A DNA stretch of 64,000 nucleotides, taken from assembly GCA_017502305.1 (NCBI GenBank), contig JAFVVG010000032.1, forward strand, positions 1-64,000, given 5' to 3'. The notes under the pieces are model-generated. The model worked only from the letters and a program-made list of their open reading frames with translations. It had not been told where the DNA came from and searched no databases. This stretch comes from Clostridia bacterium. Lineage in GTDB: Bacteria > Bacillota > Clostridia > Christensenellales > Aristaeellaceae. This document shows positions 40,253 through 48,556 of this stretch, piece by piece. Position 1 is the first letter of the stretch. Every line of letters begins with the position of its first letter. Position numbers and translations under genes: made by a program.

Positions 40253-40666
40253 ATGAAGTGGTATCGGGCAAGGTTGCCTGAACTGGCGAAAGCGGAGCCC
40301 ATCTATTCCGTGTGTGGCGACGACTGTGCTGTGTGCCCCCGCTATCTTGCGAAAACGGACGAGGAACTGCGGGAAACGGCGGAATTCTGGCACCGGGCAG
40401 GCTGGCGTGACAGGGTGGTGACCAACGAGGAGATCCGCTGCGCCGGCTGCGGCAGCAGACCCACCTGCAGCTTCATGCTGCTGCCCTGCGTGAAAGCGCA
40501 TGACGTTGATAAGTGCAGCGCTTGCAAGGAATATCCATGCGGGAAGATCCATGCCACGCTGGCATCCTCGGAAAGCAAGAAGCTTCAATGCCGGGCGGCT
40601 TGCGAAAGCGACGAGGAGTTCGCTATGTTTGTTCGCGCGTTTTATGAGAAAGAGAAGCACTTGTGA
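40253..40666 (+). CDS. DUF3795 cysteine-rich protein
   Basis: A 137-residue cytosolic protein with ten cysteines in CxxC-like spacing: CGDDCAVCPRY, CAGCGSRPTC, LPCVKAHDVDKCSACKEYPC. This is the pattern of DUF3795, of unknown function and probably binding zinc or an iron-sulfur cluster. GAGGTGATGGC precedes the ATG. It is first in a run of three small genes (GNAT acetyltransferase and GyrI-like protein follow within 20 bases each), which suggests a small stress or detoxification operon. Confidence 0.85.
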   Translation: MKWYRARLPELAKAEPIYSVCGDDCAVCPRYLAKTDEELRETAEFWHRAGWRDRVVTNEEIRCAGCGSRPTCSFMLLPCVKAHDVDKCSACKEYPCGKIHATLASSESKKLQCRAACESDEEFAMFVRAFYEKEKHL

Positions 40667-40675
40667 GGTGAGCAT

Positions 40676-41140
40676 ATGAAGATAACCTTGCGAAAGGCGG
40701 AACCGTCTGATGCGGAGCGGCTATGGAAACTGCAAATAGAAGGTTTCGCTGAGCTATTGGAAAGGTATCAGGATCTGGACACCAATCCGGCAGCGGAACC
40801 GTTGGAGAAGACGATCATGCGGCTGCAGCAGCCCTTCCGACACTTCTATTTTGTGATGGAAGGAAATACGCCGGTGGGGGCCATCAGCGTGCGGGTACTG
40901 GATGAAGGATGGAAGAAGCTGGGCCCGCTGTGGGTGCAGCCGGTTTGGCGGGGCAGGGGCATCGCCCAGGAGGCCATCCGGCAGGTGGAGGCGATCCATG
41001 GCAGCGATAAGTGGGTGCTGGACACCATTTTACAGGAAAAGGGCAACTGCCACCTCTATGAGAAGATGGGCTACCATCAAACTGGCAAGACACAGGTGGT
41101 GAACGAGCGCATGACGCTGGTGGATTATGTGAAAGAATAA
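40676..41140 (+). CDS. GNAT-family N-acetyltransferase
   Basis: A 154-residue acetyltransferase using acetyl-CoA. The family layout is visible: N-terminal LRKAEPSDAERLWKLQIEGF, central beta strand PVGAISVRVLD, the pyrophosphate-binding WVQPVWRGRGIAQEAIRQVE (Q/RxxGxG/A form), then ILQEKGNCHLYEKMGY. The acceptor, a small molecule or protein, cannot be inferred. GAGGTGAGC precedes the ATG 9 bases after the previous stop. Confidence 0.9.
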   Translation: MKITLRKAEPSDAERLWKLQIEGFAELLERYQDLDTNPAAEPLEKTIMRLQQPFRHFYFVMEGNTPVGAISVRVLDEGWKKLGPLWVQPVWRGRGIAQEAIRQVEAIHGSDKWVLDTILQEKGNCHLYEKMGYHQTGKTQVVNERMTLVDYVKE

Positions 41141-41161
41141 TGCGTGATGGGAGACATAGCC

Positions 41162-41794
41162 ATGGCCTTTGATTTCAAAAAGGAGTACAAGGAATTCTAC
41201 ATGCCCAAGGCGCAGCCGCAGATCGTGAATGTTCCGGCGGCAAATTATATTGCCGTGCGGGGCGCGGGTGATCCCAATGAGGAGGGCGGGGCATATCAGC
41301 AGGCCATTTCGGTGCTGTATGCGGTGGCTTATACGCTGAAGATGAGCAACAAGACGGACTACCGTATGGAGGGCTTTTATGAATATGTAGTGCCGCCGCT
41401 GGAGGGCTTCTGGTGGCAGGAGCATGTGGCGGGCGTGGATTTCAGCCGTAAGGATGCATTCAAGTGGATATCTGTGCTCCGCTTGCCGGACTTTGTGAAG
41501 CCGGAGGATGTAGCCTGGGCCAAGGAAACGGCGTCAAAAAAGAAAAAGCTGGATTGCTCGCCGGCGGAGTTTTTCACGGTGGATGAAGGACTGTGCGTGC
41601 AGATCATGCACGGTGGCCCCTTTGACACTGAGACTGAATCGGTGGCGCTGATGGATGCTTACCTGGCGGAGCATGGGTACGTGAACGATATGAATAAGCA
41701 GCGTCTGCACCACGAAATCTACCTCTCCGATGCGCGAAAGGTGGAACCGGAGAAGTGGAAAACGGTAATCAGGCACCCGATTAAGAAGGCATAA
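41162..41794 (+). CDS. GyrI-like small-molecule-binding domain protein
   Basis: A 210-residue soluble protein of the GyrI-like (SBM, AraC-effector-binding type) family: FDFKKEYKEFYMPK at the start, VNVPAANYIAVRGAGDPNE, and the C-terminal GLCVQIMHGGPFDTETESV, all typical of stand-alone GyrI-like proteins that bind or hydrolyse small cyclic or hydrophobic compounds. No DNA-binding domain is present. ATG 41162 with GGGAGAC upstream is the likely start. Last of a three-gene group, ended by a strong bidirectional hairpin. Confidence 0.87.
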   Translation: MAFDFKKEYKEFYMPKAQPQIVNVPAANYIAVRGAGDPNEEGGAYQQAISVLYAVAYTLKMSNKTDYRMEGFYEYVVPPLEGFWWQEHVAGVDFSRKDAFKWISVLRLPDFVKPEDVAWAKETASKKKKLDCSPAEFFTVDEGLCVQIMHGGPFDTETESVALMDAYLAEHGYVNDMNKQRLHHEIYLSDARKVEPEKWKTVIRHPIKKA

Positions 41795-41796
41795 AG

Positions 41797-41829
41797 AAAA
41801 AAGGAGATACCTTGCGGTATCTCCTTTTT
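41797..41829. terminator. Bidirectional terminator between GyrI-like gene and EF-G2
   Basis: AAAAAAGGAGATACC, loop TTGC, GGTATCTCCTTTTT, almost perfect, with A and T tracts serving both strands. Confidence 0.87.
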
Positions 41830-41841
41830 GCGTTGTGGGGA

Positions 41842-43929
41842 TTAATCCTCGTCGTCCTCCACCTTTTCGGCGTTGGCGATGATCTTCTCGGCCACGTTGG
41901 CGGGCACTTCTTCATAACGCTCAAAGCGCATGGAGAAGGAACCGCGGGCCTGGGTCATGGAGCGAAGGTCGGTGGCGTACTTGAACATTTCGGCCTGGGG
42001 AGCTTCGGCTTCCACCATCTGCTGACCGTCGGTCTGGGTCATGCCGATGATGCGGCCGCGTCGCTTGTTCATGTCGCCCATGATGTCGCCCATGTATTCG
42101 TCGGGCACGATGACCTCAACGTGCATGATAGGCTCCAGCAGTACGGGAGAGGCCTCGGCGCAGCCCTTCTTATAGGCGATGCGGGCGGCCGTCTTGAAGG
42201 ACATTTCGGAGGAGTCGACGGGGTGATAGGAGCCGTCGTACAGCTTGGCGCGCAGGTGCACCATGGGGTAGCCGGCCAGCACGCCGCGGACCAGGTTCTC
42301 ACGCAGGCCCTTTTCGACGGAGGGGATGAAGTTGCGGGGCACCACGCCGCCAACAACGGCATCCACAAACTCGAAGTCCACGTCTTCGTCCAGGATGGGG
42401 GAGAACTCGATCCACACATCGCCGAACTGGCCGTGACCGCCGGACTGCTTCTTGTGGCGGCCCTGAACCTTCACGGACTTGCGGATGGTCTCGCGGTAGG
42501 GGATCTTGGGATCCTGCAGGATGGCGTTGGCGCCGAACTTGGCGGCCAGGCGGTTGCGGATCACGTCCAGGTGCATTTCGCCCTGGCCGGAGAGCAGCGT
42601 CTCGGTGGTTTCGACGTTCTTCTCGATGGTGATGGAGGGATCTTCTTCCATCAGGCGGTTCAGGCCGGAGAAGATCTTGTCTTCTTCACCCTGCTTGGAG
42701 GCGTACACGGCCTTGCTGATGCAGGCTGCGGGCCAGGCCAGGCCGGGATACTGGATGGGATTCTGATAATCGGCCAGGGTATCGCCGGTCTGGGTGTACT
42801 GCAGCTTGGAGAAAGCGCCCAGGTCGCCGGCGTGCAGGGTCTGCTTGGCGACCTGCTTCTTGCCGCGGAGGATGTACAGGCCGGAGGATTTCTCGGTCTT
42901 ATCCTTATTGACGTTGTAGAGGATGGTGTTGGGGGTGAGCGTACCGGAGAAGATGCGGAACAGGCTCAGCTTGCCAACGAAGGGGTCGGCGATGGTCTTG
43001 TAGATGAAAGCGGAGAAGGGCTGGTCGTCCTTGCAGACGCGAACCTGAGCCTCGCCGGTGCGGGGGTTGAAGCCATCGTGCTCGATGCCCTCGTGGGCGG
43101 GAGAGGGCAGGTACTTGGCCATCAGGTCCATCATGCGGGCGATACCCACGCCGGTCAGGGCGGAGCAGGCGCACACGGGAACGATGTCGCCGTTCTTCAT
43201 GCCCTTGCGGAAGCCGATGAGGATCTCGTCGTAGCTCAGCTCGCCTTCTTCGAAGTACTTCTCCATCAGCTCGTCGTCGGCGCCGGCGGCGGCTTCCACC
43301 AGGTCGTCAAAGGCCTTGTCGACCTTATCCTTCATATTTTCGGGCATGGGAACTTCCACGCTCTTCTTGTAGGCGCCTTCGTAGGCTTTCTTTTCAAGCA
43401 CGTTGACAACGCCCTTGAAATCGGGGCCTTCACCGATGGGCATCAGCACGGGCACCACGCAGGAGCCGTGACGGTCGCGCAGCTGCTGGGTGATCTTGTC
43501 GAAGTTGGCATGGTCGCGATCCATCTGGTTGATGACGAACATACGGCCCACGCCGCTCTTCACAGCGTGCTTGAAGGCCTTCTCAGCGCCCACGTTGAAG
43601 CCGGTCACGCCGCCGACCACGATGCAGGCGGTTTCAACAACGCGCAGGGGACCAACCATTTCGGCGATAAAATCGAAGTAGCCGGGCACGTCGATGATGT
43701 TGAGCATCTTGTCGTTCCAGTCGATGGGGGCGCAGGCGGCGCTGATGGAACACTTGCGCTTGATCTCTTCGGGCTCGAAGTCGGTGGTGGTGGTGCCGTC
43801 TTCGACCTTGCCCTGGCGATCAACAATGCCAGCGGCGTAGAGCATGGCCTCGGTCAGCGTGGTCTTGCCCTCGCCGCCATGTCCCATGAGGGCGATGTTG
43901 CGAATGTTACTCGTCAAATAATCAGCCAT
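41842..43929 (-). CDS. Elongation factor G-like GTPase (EF-G2 type)
   Basis: A 695-residue translational GTPase with the five EF-G domains, including domain IV and V sequences such as KVQGRHKKQSGGHGQFGDVW and HVEVIVPDEYMGDIMGDM. G1 reads GHGGEGKTTLTE and G4 NQMD. The switch regions differ from canonical EF-G: no ERGITI motif, and DVPGYFDF instead of DTPGHVDF, so the usual catalytic His is Tyr. That is the pattern of the EF-G-2 paralogue group (as in Thermus EF-G-2), which is distinct from the housekeeping translocase FusA. ATG 43929 follows GAGGAGG. A 10-base inverted repeat lies in the 5' region. Its precise role in translation is not established. Confidence 0.9.
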   Translation of the reverse strand: MADYLTSNIRNIALMGHGGEGKTTLTEAMLYAAGIVDRQGKVEDGTTTTDFEPEEIKRKCSISAACAPIDWNDKMLNIIDVPGYFDFIAEMVGPLRVVETACIVVGGVTGFNVGAEKAFKHAVKSGVGRMFVINQMDRDHANFDKITQQLRDRHGSCVVPVLMPIGEGPDFKGVVNVLEKKAYEGAYKKSVEVPMPENMKDKVDKAFDDLVEAAAGADDELMEKYFEEGELSYDEILIGFRKGMKNGDIVPVCACSALTGVGIARMMDLMAKYLPSPAHEGIEHDGFNPRTGEAQVRVCKDDQPFSAFIYKTIADPFVGKLSLFRIFSGTLTPNTILYNVNKDKTEKSSGLYILRGKKQVAKQTLHAGDLGAFSKLQYTQTGDTLADYQNPIQYPGLAWPAACISKAVYASKQGEEDKIFSGLNRLMEEDPSITIEKNVETTETLLSGQGEMHLDVIRNRLAAKFGANAILQDPKIPYRETIRKSVKVQGRHKKQSGGHGQFGDVWIEFSPILDEDVDFEFVDAVVGGVVPRNFIPSVEKGLRENLVRGVLAGYPMVHLRAKLYDGSYHPVDSSEMSFKTAARIAYKKGCAEASPVLLEPIMHVEVIVPDEYMGDIMGDMNKRRGRIIGMTQTDGQQMVEAEAPQAEMFKYATDLRSMTQARGSFSMRFERYEEVPANVAEKIIANAEKVEDDED

Positions 43930-43963
43930 GATATGTTCCTCCTCGTGAAAAATTTGAATTTGG

Positions 43964-44002
43964 GTATAGATCCATGAGAATGCCGAATGGAGGGATCTAT
44001 AC
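43964..44002 (-). promoter_or_regulatory. Inverted repeat in the EF-G2 upstream region
   Basis: GTATAGATCC and GGATCTATAC are perfect 10-base arms separated by 19 bases, 35-73 bases before the start codon. It could be an mRNA hairpin or a protein-binding dyad. Confidence 0.5.
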
Positions 44003-44032
44003 ATCTCTTTTACGATAAGAGTATCATATCAT

Positions 44033-44089
44033 AAAAACTGCCAAAAGGGAAGCCCGATTTTCAACAAAAGGGCGCCTTTGGCAGTTTTT
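44033..44089 (-). terminator. Terminator of murI
   Basis: AAAAACTGCCAAA pairs perfectly with TTTGGCAGTTTTT across a 31-base loop. On the minus strand the second arm ends in TTTTTAT, 60 bases after the murI stop. Confidence 0.65.
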
Positions 44090-44148
44090 TATTGACTTTA
44101 TTTTGTGTTTTTGGTGTACGGACGGCCAGAAAAGACATTTTTCGGCCT

Positions 44149-44904
44149 TTATGCCCGGGCCAGCAGGCTCTCCATCAGAGGGAGGATCAGAGAGGAATCG
44201 CCGCTGGTTTCCAGGGTGACGGAACCGCCCTGATCGCTGAGAAGGTCACGCTGCTTCAGTACCCGGGCCAGCTGCCGGGCGGTGCCGGCGTTGCCATCGA
44301 GAATCAGCACATGGGGCGGCAGGATTTCGCGGAGAATGGGGCGCAGGAACACATAATGGGTGCAGCCCAGCACAATGGCGTCCACCCGGGCCGGGTCATA
44401 GGCCAGGAAAAGCTCCTGCAGGTAGCGTCGGGCCTGGTCAAAGGCCTGCGTTTCCACCAGCTCCATCAGCCCGGGACAGGGCAGGGGGATGGCGCCTTCG
44501 CCATAACGCTGGTACAGGGCCTGGAATTTGGGCAGTCGCAGGGTCATGGGGGTGGCAAGCACCAGGATCTGCCCGCCCTTGCGCTGTTCGGCGGCGGGCT
44601 TCAGGGCCGGTTCCATACCGATGATGGGCAGCGCAAGCTCGGCCCGAAGGGTGGCGGCAGCCACGCTGGTGGCGGTGTTGCAGGCGATGACCACGGCCTT
44701 CACATCACGGGAGAGCAGGTGCTCCATCACGCCACGGACATAGCCAAGAACCTCCTCTTCAGGCTTGGTGCCGTAGGGGGCATGGAGGTTATCGCCAAAG
44801 TAGAGGAAGTCCTCGCGGGGCAGGGTGCGGGTCAGTTCGCCCAGCACGCTGATGCCGCCCACGCCGCTGTCGAACACGCCGATGGGGGAATAACGGCCGG
44901 CCAT
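44149..44904 (-). CDS. murI: Glutamate racemase
   Basis: A 251-residue cofactor-independent racemase that supplies D-glutamate for peptidoglycan. Both catalytic cysteines are present: VVIACNTATSVAAATLR (near residue 73) and VLGCTHYVFL (near residue 185). The start is IGVFDSGVGGISVLGEL and FGDNLHAPYGTKP completes the family pattern. ATG 44904 lies after GGAGGTGCTTCCC; an earlier in-frame start at 44982 would overlap the promoter. Single gene with its own promoter, divergent from the DUF951-lepB pair. Confidence 0.95.
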   Translation of the reverse strand: MAGRYSPIGVFDSGVGGISVLGELTRTLPREDFLYFGDNLHAPYGTKPEEEVLGYVRGVMEHLLSRDVKAVVIACNTATSVAAATLRAELALPIIGMEPALKPAAEQRKGGQILVLATPMTLRLPKFQALYQRYGEGAIPLPCPGLMELVETQAFDQARRYLQELFLAYDPARVDAIVLGCTHYVFLRPILREILPPHVLILDGNAGTARQLARVLKQRDLLSDQGGSVTLETSGDSSLILPLMESLLARA

Positions 44905-44934
44905 GGGAAGCACCTCCTTTGCTTTTCTGGTTCC

Positions 44935-44964
44935 ATTATAATATAGAAAGCCGGAAATTAGCAA
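44935..44964 (-). promoter_or_regulatory. Promoter of murI
   Basis: On the minus strand TTGCTA, 18-base spacer, TATAAT. Its -35 box is only 10 bases from the -35 box of the divergent promoter. Confidence 0.75.
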
Positions 44965-44974
44965 TACGTCTTTC

Positions 44975-45003
44975 TTGCGCATCGGAAGAAAAACAGATAT
45001 AAT
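44975..45003 (+). promoter_or_regulatory. Promoter of DUF951-lepB operon
   Basis: TTGCGC, 17-base spacer, TATAAT, back-to-back with the murI promoter. Confidence 0.8.
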
Positions 45004-45033
45004 GGGTGTAATTCATGACAAGGAGAAGTACGT

Positions 45034-45240
45034 ATGGCTGAGATTCAGGAAATCCGCCTGGGCGACGTGGTGCTCACCCGCAAGCAGCACCCCTGCGGCT
45101 CCAGCGAGTGGACGGTGATCCGCACCGGCGCTGATATCAAGATCAAGTGCAACGGCTGCGGACGCATTGTGATGATGGACCGGGAGACCTTCATCAAGCG
45201 GCGCAAGAAGGTGCTGGTGCAGGGCCCGGCGGTGGACTAA
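45034..45240 (+). CDS. DUF951 (YyzM-like) small protein
   Basis: A 68-residue protein of the DUF951 family, widespread in Firmicutes and of unknown function. Typical sequence: IRLGDVVLTRKQHPCGS, then WTVIRTGADIKIKCNGCGR, with a CxxC-like NGCGR and a single upstream Cys, suggesting zinc binding; it ends in VMMDRETFIKRRKKV. In many genomes it lies near rpsF, ychF or membrane genes. AAGGAGAAG precedes the ATG. It is co-transcribed with the signal peptidase gene 3 bases downstream. Confidence 0.92.
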   Translation: MAEIQEIRLGDVVLTRKQHPCGSSEWTVIRTGADIKIKCNGCGRIVMMDRETFIKRRKKVLVQGPAVD

Positions 45241-45243
45241 GCG

Positions 45244-45774
45244 ATGGCTATCCTGCGGGACGTTTTGGATGTTTTGTGCTGCCTGGCGGCGGCTTTTACG
45301 CTGCGCATGTTTGTGGTGGAGTTTGTGAAGGTGAAGGGACGAAGCATGCTTTCCACGCTGCGCAATGGAGAAGTGATGCTGGTTTCCAGGCTTGCCTACC
45401 GCCTGGGGAAGCCCCGGCGCTTCGACGTGGTGATCTGCCACTATCCGGGAAGGTACATGGACAAGCGGAAGTGGTTCCGGCAATGCTTTGTGAAGCGTGT
45501 TATCGCATTGCCAGGGGAAACCATCGCCATGGAGGAAGGCGTTGTGCTTATCAACGGTGTGGCGATGGAGGAAGCCTTCCTTGATGAGAACCACAACCGC
45601 CGCAAGCGTGACATGGCGCCCCGCACTCTGGGTCCTGACGAGTATTTCGTCATGGGGGACAACCGGGATTCCTCCAACGACAGCCGGAGCATCGGGCCGA
45701 TCAGGCGCAAGGAGATCATTGGCCGCGCCCGGGTGGTGCTGTGGCCCGTCAGGGGCTGGCGGCGGATCCGCTGA
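45244..45774 (+). CDS. lepB: Signal peptidase I
   Basis: A 176-residue type I signal peptidase that removes signal peptides outside the membrane, relevant for the many secreted proteins here. One N-terminal membrane segment (about 5-23) is followed by the catalytic Ser in VKGRSMLSTLRNGE and the Lys in VKRVIALPGETI. The conserved MGDNRDSSNDSRSIGPI box lies near 137-153. It starts with ATG 3 bases after the DUF951 stop; the ribosome binding site lies in the upstream gene's end. Its 3' end overlaps the convergent VanY-like gene by 26 bases. Confidence 0.95.
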   Translation: MAILRDVLDVLCCLAAAFTLRMFVVEFVKVKGRSMLSTLRNGEVMLVSRLAYRLGKPRRFDVVICHYPGRYMDKRKWFRQCFVKRVIALPGETIAMEEGVVLINGVAMEEAFLDENHNRRKRDMAPRTLGPDEYFVMGDNRDSSNDSRSIGPIRRKEIIGRARVVLWPVRGWRRIR

Positions 45775-46792
45775 AAAGCACAGCGGCAATGGCATAGCCG
45801 GTGTTGTCCAGGGAAAGGTCTTCGATCTCCCCTGAGGAAGGTAAAGTAAATGAAGTGAGGTGCTCTCCTGCGCGGCTGCAGACAGCCGAGGCCAGGGGAG
45901 CGCCCTTTTCGTTATAGAGGGTCAGGGCACCGTGATCATGGAGCAGGGCGAGGTATTCCTCAAAGCCTACGCCCAGTGCGTGCATCAGCATGGCGTGGAC
46001 CTTGCCCACATAGCGCAGGTGGAAGGCGCGGCAGCTGTGCGCCTCTGGCGAGGCATCCGGCCAGCGGCGGATGAACCCGAATTCCCAGCAATGCCGGATC
46101 AGCCATTGACCGGCATCGGTGGCCTGGTAGGGCGTGGACAGGGGTGTGCCGTTCCACACGGGACACAGCCGCAGATCAATGGCCCAGGGCGTCTGATGCT
46201 CGGTGCAGTCCACGGAGGAAACGGCCATGCGGGCGGCACGGAGCGCGTCCTCAAGGGGCATGTCACGGGAAAGGTCGGCAAGGGTATCGGTGAGAAGAAT
46301 GCGCTGCTGCTCGGCTGAGCGGGTGCCGGCGAAAACCGTGAATTGTATGATGCGGTTTTGCCTGGCGGAAAAGAACAGCGCCCGGAGCGCGTCCAGGGTG
46401 TCCTGACCGGAAACGGCGGCAATGTCACGGCAATCCACCATGCCCTGGGTGTAATTCAGCACGGACAGCGTGTCGCTGGGGGTGTAGCCCTCGGGCAGGG
46501 GATGGGATTCGTCGATGAGGAGCATGCGGCCCTTTGCCAGATGCTGCACCGGCACGGAAATGTGCCGTGTATCGCCCGGGGGAAGGTCGGTGCGGATATT
46601 GGCGGGCAGGGCGGATGCCTGCTCCGGCGGAGACGTTTGCGCAGGAGCGTGAAGGGGGTACGCATGGGCGTCCGGCTGGGCGGGGCGGGGAAGGCATACC
46701 ACAAGCAGAAGCATAAGGCACGGTATACACCACAGCCATGGAAGGCTGCGCTTCTTTGGTATGGGTGGAGCGGGCGTCCAGCCTCGGGTCAT
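45749..46792 (-). CDS. VanY/DacB-like D,D-carboxypeptidase-family protein, catalytic Glu apparently replaced
   Basis: A 347-residue exported protein. An N-terminal membrane or signal segment (LPWLWCIPCLMLLLVVCLP) is followed by a proline-rich linker and a region with weak similarity to the M15B (VanY) fold. The first zinc motif reads CTEHQTPWAIDL, matching SEHxTGxAxD with His and Asp kept. The second reads CRAFHLRYVG where VanY has EPWHxRYVG: His is kept but the catalytic Glu position is Arg. It may therefore be an inactive or altered peptidoglycan-binding homologue. ATG 46792 follows AGGAGGCG at 9 bases. It overlaps lepB convergently. The family call rests on short motifs. Confidence 0.75.
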   Translation of the reverse strand: MTRGWTPAPPIPKKRSLPWLWCIPCLMLLLVVCLPRPAQPDAHAYPLHAPAQTSPPEQASALPANIRTDLPPGDTRHISVPVQHLAKGRMLLIDESHPLPEGYTPSDTLSVLNYTQGMVDCRDIAAVSGQDTLDALRALFFSARQNRIIQFTVFAGTRSAEQQRILLTDTLADLSRDMPLEDALRAARMAVSSVDCTEHQTPWAIDLRLCPVWNGTPLSTPYQATDAGQWLIRHCWEFGFIRRWPDASPEAHSCRAFHLRYVGKVHAMLMHALGVGFEEYLALLHDHGALTLYNEKGAPLASAVCSRAGEHLTSFTLPSSGEIEDLSLDNTGYAIAAVLFSGSAASP

Positions 46793-46873
46793 GGGGATGC
46801 GCCTCCTGGATGGTTGATAATGCCAGTATGCGCAGCGATACGGTGGATGATACACATTGTTACAGGGCTTTTC

Positions 46874-46902
46874 TTGCGCAATGGGAAAGCATATGGTATA
46901 AT
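46874..46902 (+). promoter_or_regulatory. Extended -10 promoter of the 517-residue secreted protein
   Basis: TTGCGC, 17-base spacer ending TGG, TATAAT. Confidence 0.8.
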
Positions 46903-46954
46903 GCAATGGGTTTCTGTATGCATTTTGATTATCATGCAAGGCTGGTGAGCAGTG

Positions 46955-48508
46955 ATGAAGAAATTATTCCTGGCGCTTGTGATGGTGGCGCTCCTGCTGG
47001 GGGTGGCCTCCGCCGGCGCGGAAAAGCTGAATTTCGACGTGATTTCCGCTTCCTGCGAGATCGACAGCGGGTATATTGTGATTACCCCTGCCAATATGAA
47101 GAATCATCCGGACTGGATTGCCAACCGTGGCTCAACCCTGGAGCAGCTGCTGGCTGATTTCGAAAACGGCGGTATTCTGGCCCAGGCCTGGAGCAAATCC
47201 GGCGATGTGTGTATTGAGTTCTCCGCCGTGCAGGATACCCTGGCCCAGGAGTATTTTGACGTGGACCAGCAGACGGTGAACGCCCGCGCGGCCTATCGCA
47301 AGCAGCACCTCAACGGCGCCCAGTTCAAATCCGAGGGCTACAGCTACTCCGAGGCGGAATGGAAAAACCTGACCAAGGGCGGCCGCTTCCTGGAGCTGAA
47401 ATATAAGTACGACCACAACGGCGAGAGCCACAAGGGCTTTGCCCGCCGCACTGTGCGCAACGGCTATACCATCACCATTGATTACAAGGTATTTGACCGC
47501 AGCCTGAAGAATACCGACAACAGCAAGCTGACCAACCTGATGAAGACCTGGGAGTTCTCCAAGGTGCTGGAAAAGCCCCTGGACGTGGTGACCAAGGTGA
47601 AGTTCGACAAAACGCCCCCTGCCGAGACGGACAACGGCAAGTTTACGGTGGAAGGCACCTGCGACCCGGGGTTGCACTTTACCGGCGTGTTGATGCGCAT
47701 GTCCTCGCCTGATCCCATCCTGATCGAGGCTACCGCCAGCGAAAAGGGCAAGTTCTCCATGCCTGTGGAGCTGCCGGCGGAGGGCGTGTGGCTCATGACC
47801 CTGACGGTGGATAACCAGGGCGAGGTAACCGAGGAAATCGTCTTTGAGACCACCACCTATCAGGATACGCTGTTGCCTGTCAACTTTGATGAAGAAGTTC
47901 CCCTGGATTTTGAGGTCAGCGAGGCGATGCCCATTTCCGGCGACACCCTGACCATCTCCGGCACCACCATCCGCAATGTGAAGATCCAGTGCATTGTGGG
48001 CGATTATGAAAAGCAGGTGACCACCAACGCCAGCGGTAGGTTCTCCTTCAAGGTGCCCACCAAGGAAGAAGGCGAATATCAGATCACGCTGAACTTCCAG
48101 AAGAAAAACTACAACCCCCGCCGCTTCGGCGCTCTGGCCAACCGCACCCTCACCGAGGAGGATGTGAAGAACCAGTACCGCGAGGAAGCCTGCAAGCCCG
48201 CCCATACCACCCTGACGGACAAGATCAAGGGCTATACCGGCCGCATCATGGGGTATGAATTGTATTATGTGGACAAGACCCAGCGTGAAGAGGACGGCAA
48301 GTGGGTGCTGACCATGGGCATGCGCACCTCCCCCAAAACCAAGAGCGGCTACCGCGATATCGTTTATATCGTGGCTGACGAAGAACCGACCTTCGCCATT
48401 GGCACCAAGCAGAAGATGTATGGCAGGTGCATTGGCGAAATGGAGCTGAACGGCAAGGATTACCCCGGCTTTGAGCTGCTGTTCTGGGATGGGGAGATCA
48501 AAAAGTAA
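46955..48508 (+). CDS. Large secreted protein of unknown function with Ig-like middle domains
   Basis: A 517-residue exported protein with a signal peptide (KKLFLALVMVALLLGVASAGA). The N-terminal third is an alpha/beta domain (FDVISASCEIDSGYIVITP). The middle has two beta-sandwich-like modules: KFTVEGTCDPGLHFTGVLMR, then LTISGTTIRNVKIQC with NASGRFSFKVPTKEEGEY. This resembles carboxypeptidase-regulatory or Ig-like repeats. The C-terminal part (about 410-517) is a separate beta-rich domain. No catalytic motif, lipobox or anchor is seen. It starts at ATG 46955 after GGTGAGCAGTG; a GTG one codon upstream is also possible. Single gene between its own promoter and a bidirectional terminator. Confidence 0.82.
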   Translation: MKKLFLALVMVALLLGVASAGAEKLNFDVISASCEIDSGYIVITPANMKNHPDWIANRGSTLEQLLADFENGGILAQAWSKSGDVCIEFSAVQDTLAQEYFDVDQQTVNARAAYRKQHLNGAQFKSEGYSYSEAEWKNLTKGGRFLELKYKYDHNGESHKGFARRTVRNGYTITIDYKVFDRSLKNTDNSKLTNLMKTWEFSKVLEKPLDVVTKVKFDKTPPAETDNGKFTVEGTCDPGLHFTGVLMRMSSPDPILIEATASEKGKFSMPVELPAEGVWLMTLTVDNQGEVTEEIVFETTTYQDTLLPVNFDEEVPLDFEVSEAMPISGDTLTISGTTIRNVKIQCIVGDYEKQVTTNASGRFSFKVPTKEEGEYQITLNFQKKNYNPRRFGALANRTLTEEDVKNQYREEACKPAHTTLTDKIKGYTGRIMGYELYYVDKTQREEDGKWVLTMGMRTSPKTKSGYRDIVYIVADEEPTFAIGTKQKMYGRCIGEMELNGKDYPGFELLFWDGEIKK

Positions 48509-48516
48509 GGCAATCA

Positions 48517-48549
48517 AAAAGGAGCTGACCAAAGCGGTCGGCTCCTTTT
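48517..48549. terminator. Bidirectional terminator between secreted protein and nth
   Basis: AAAAGGAGCTGACC pairs with GGTCGGCTCCTTTT around AAAGC, with A and T tracts on both ends. Confidence 0.82.
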
Positions 48550-48556
48550 AACGTGC

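Noticed and set aside
41812..43977. 721-codon plus-strand frame opposite EF-G2
   Set aside because: Shadow of the EF-G2 gene; the composition is artificial (H, G, V, L) and there is no start signal.
43985..44060. Promoter for EF-G2
   Set aside because: Several TATGAT-like boxes occur on the minus strand but none has a -35 box at 16-18 bases, so no promoter is claimed.
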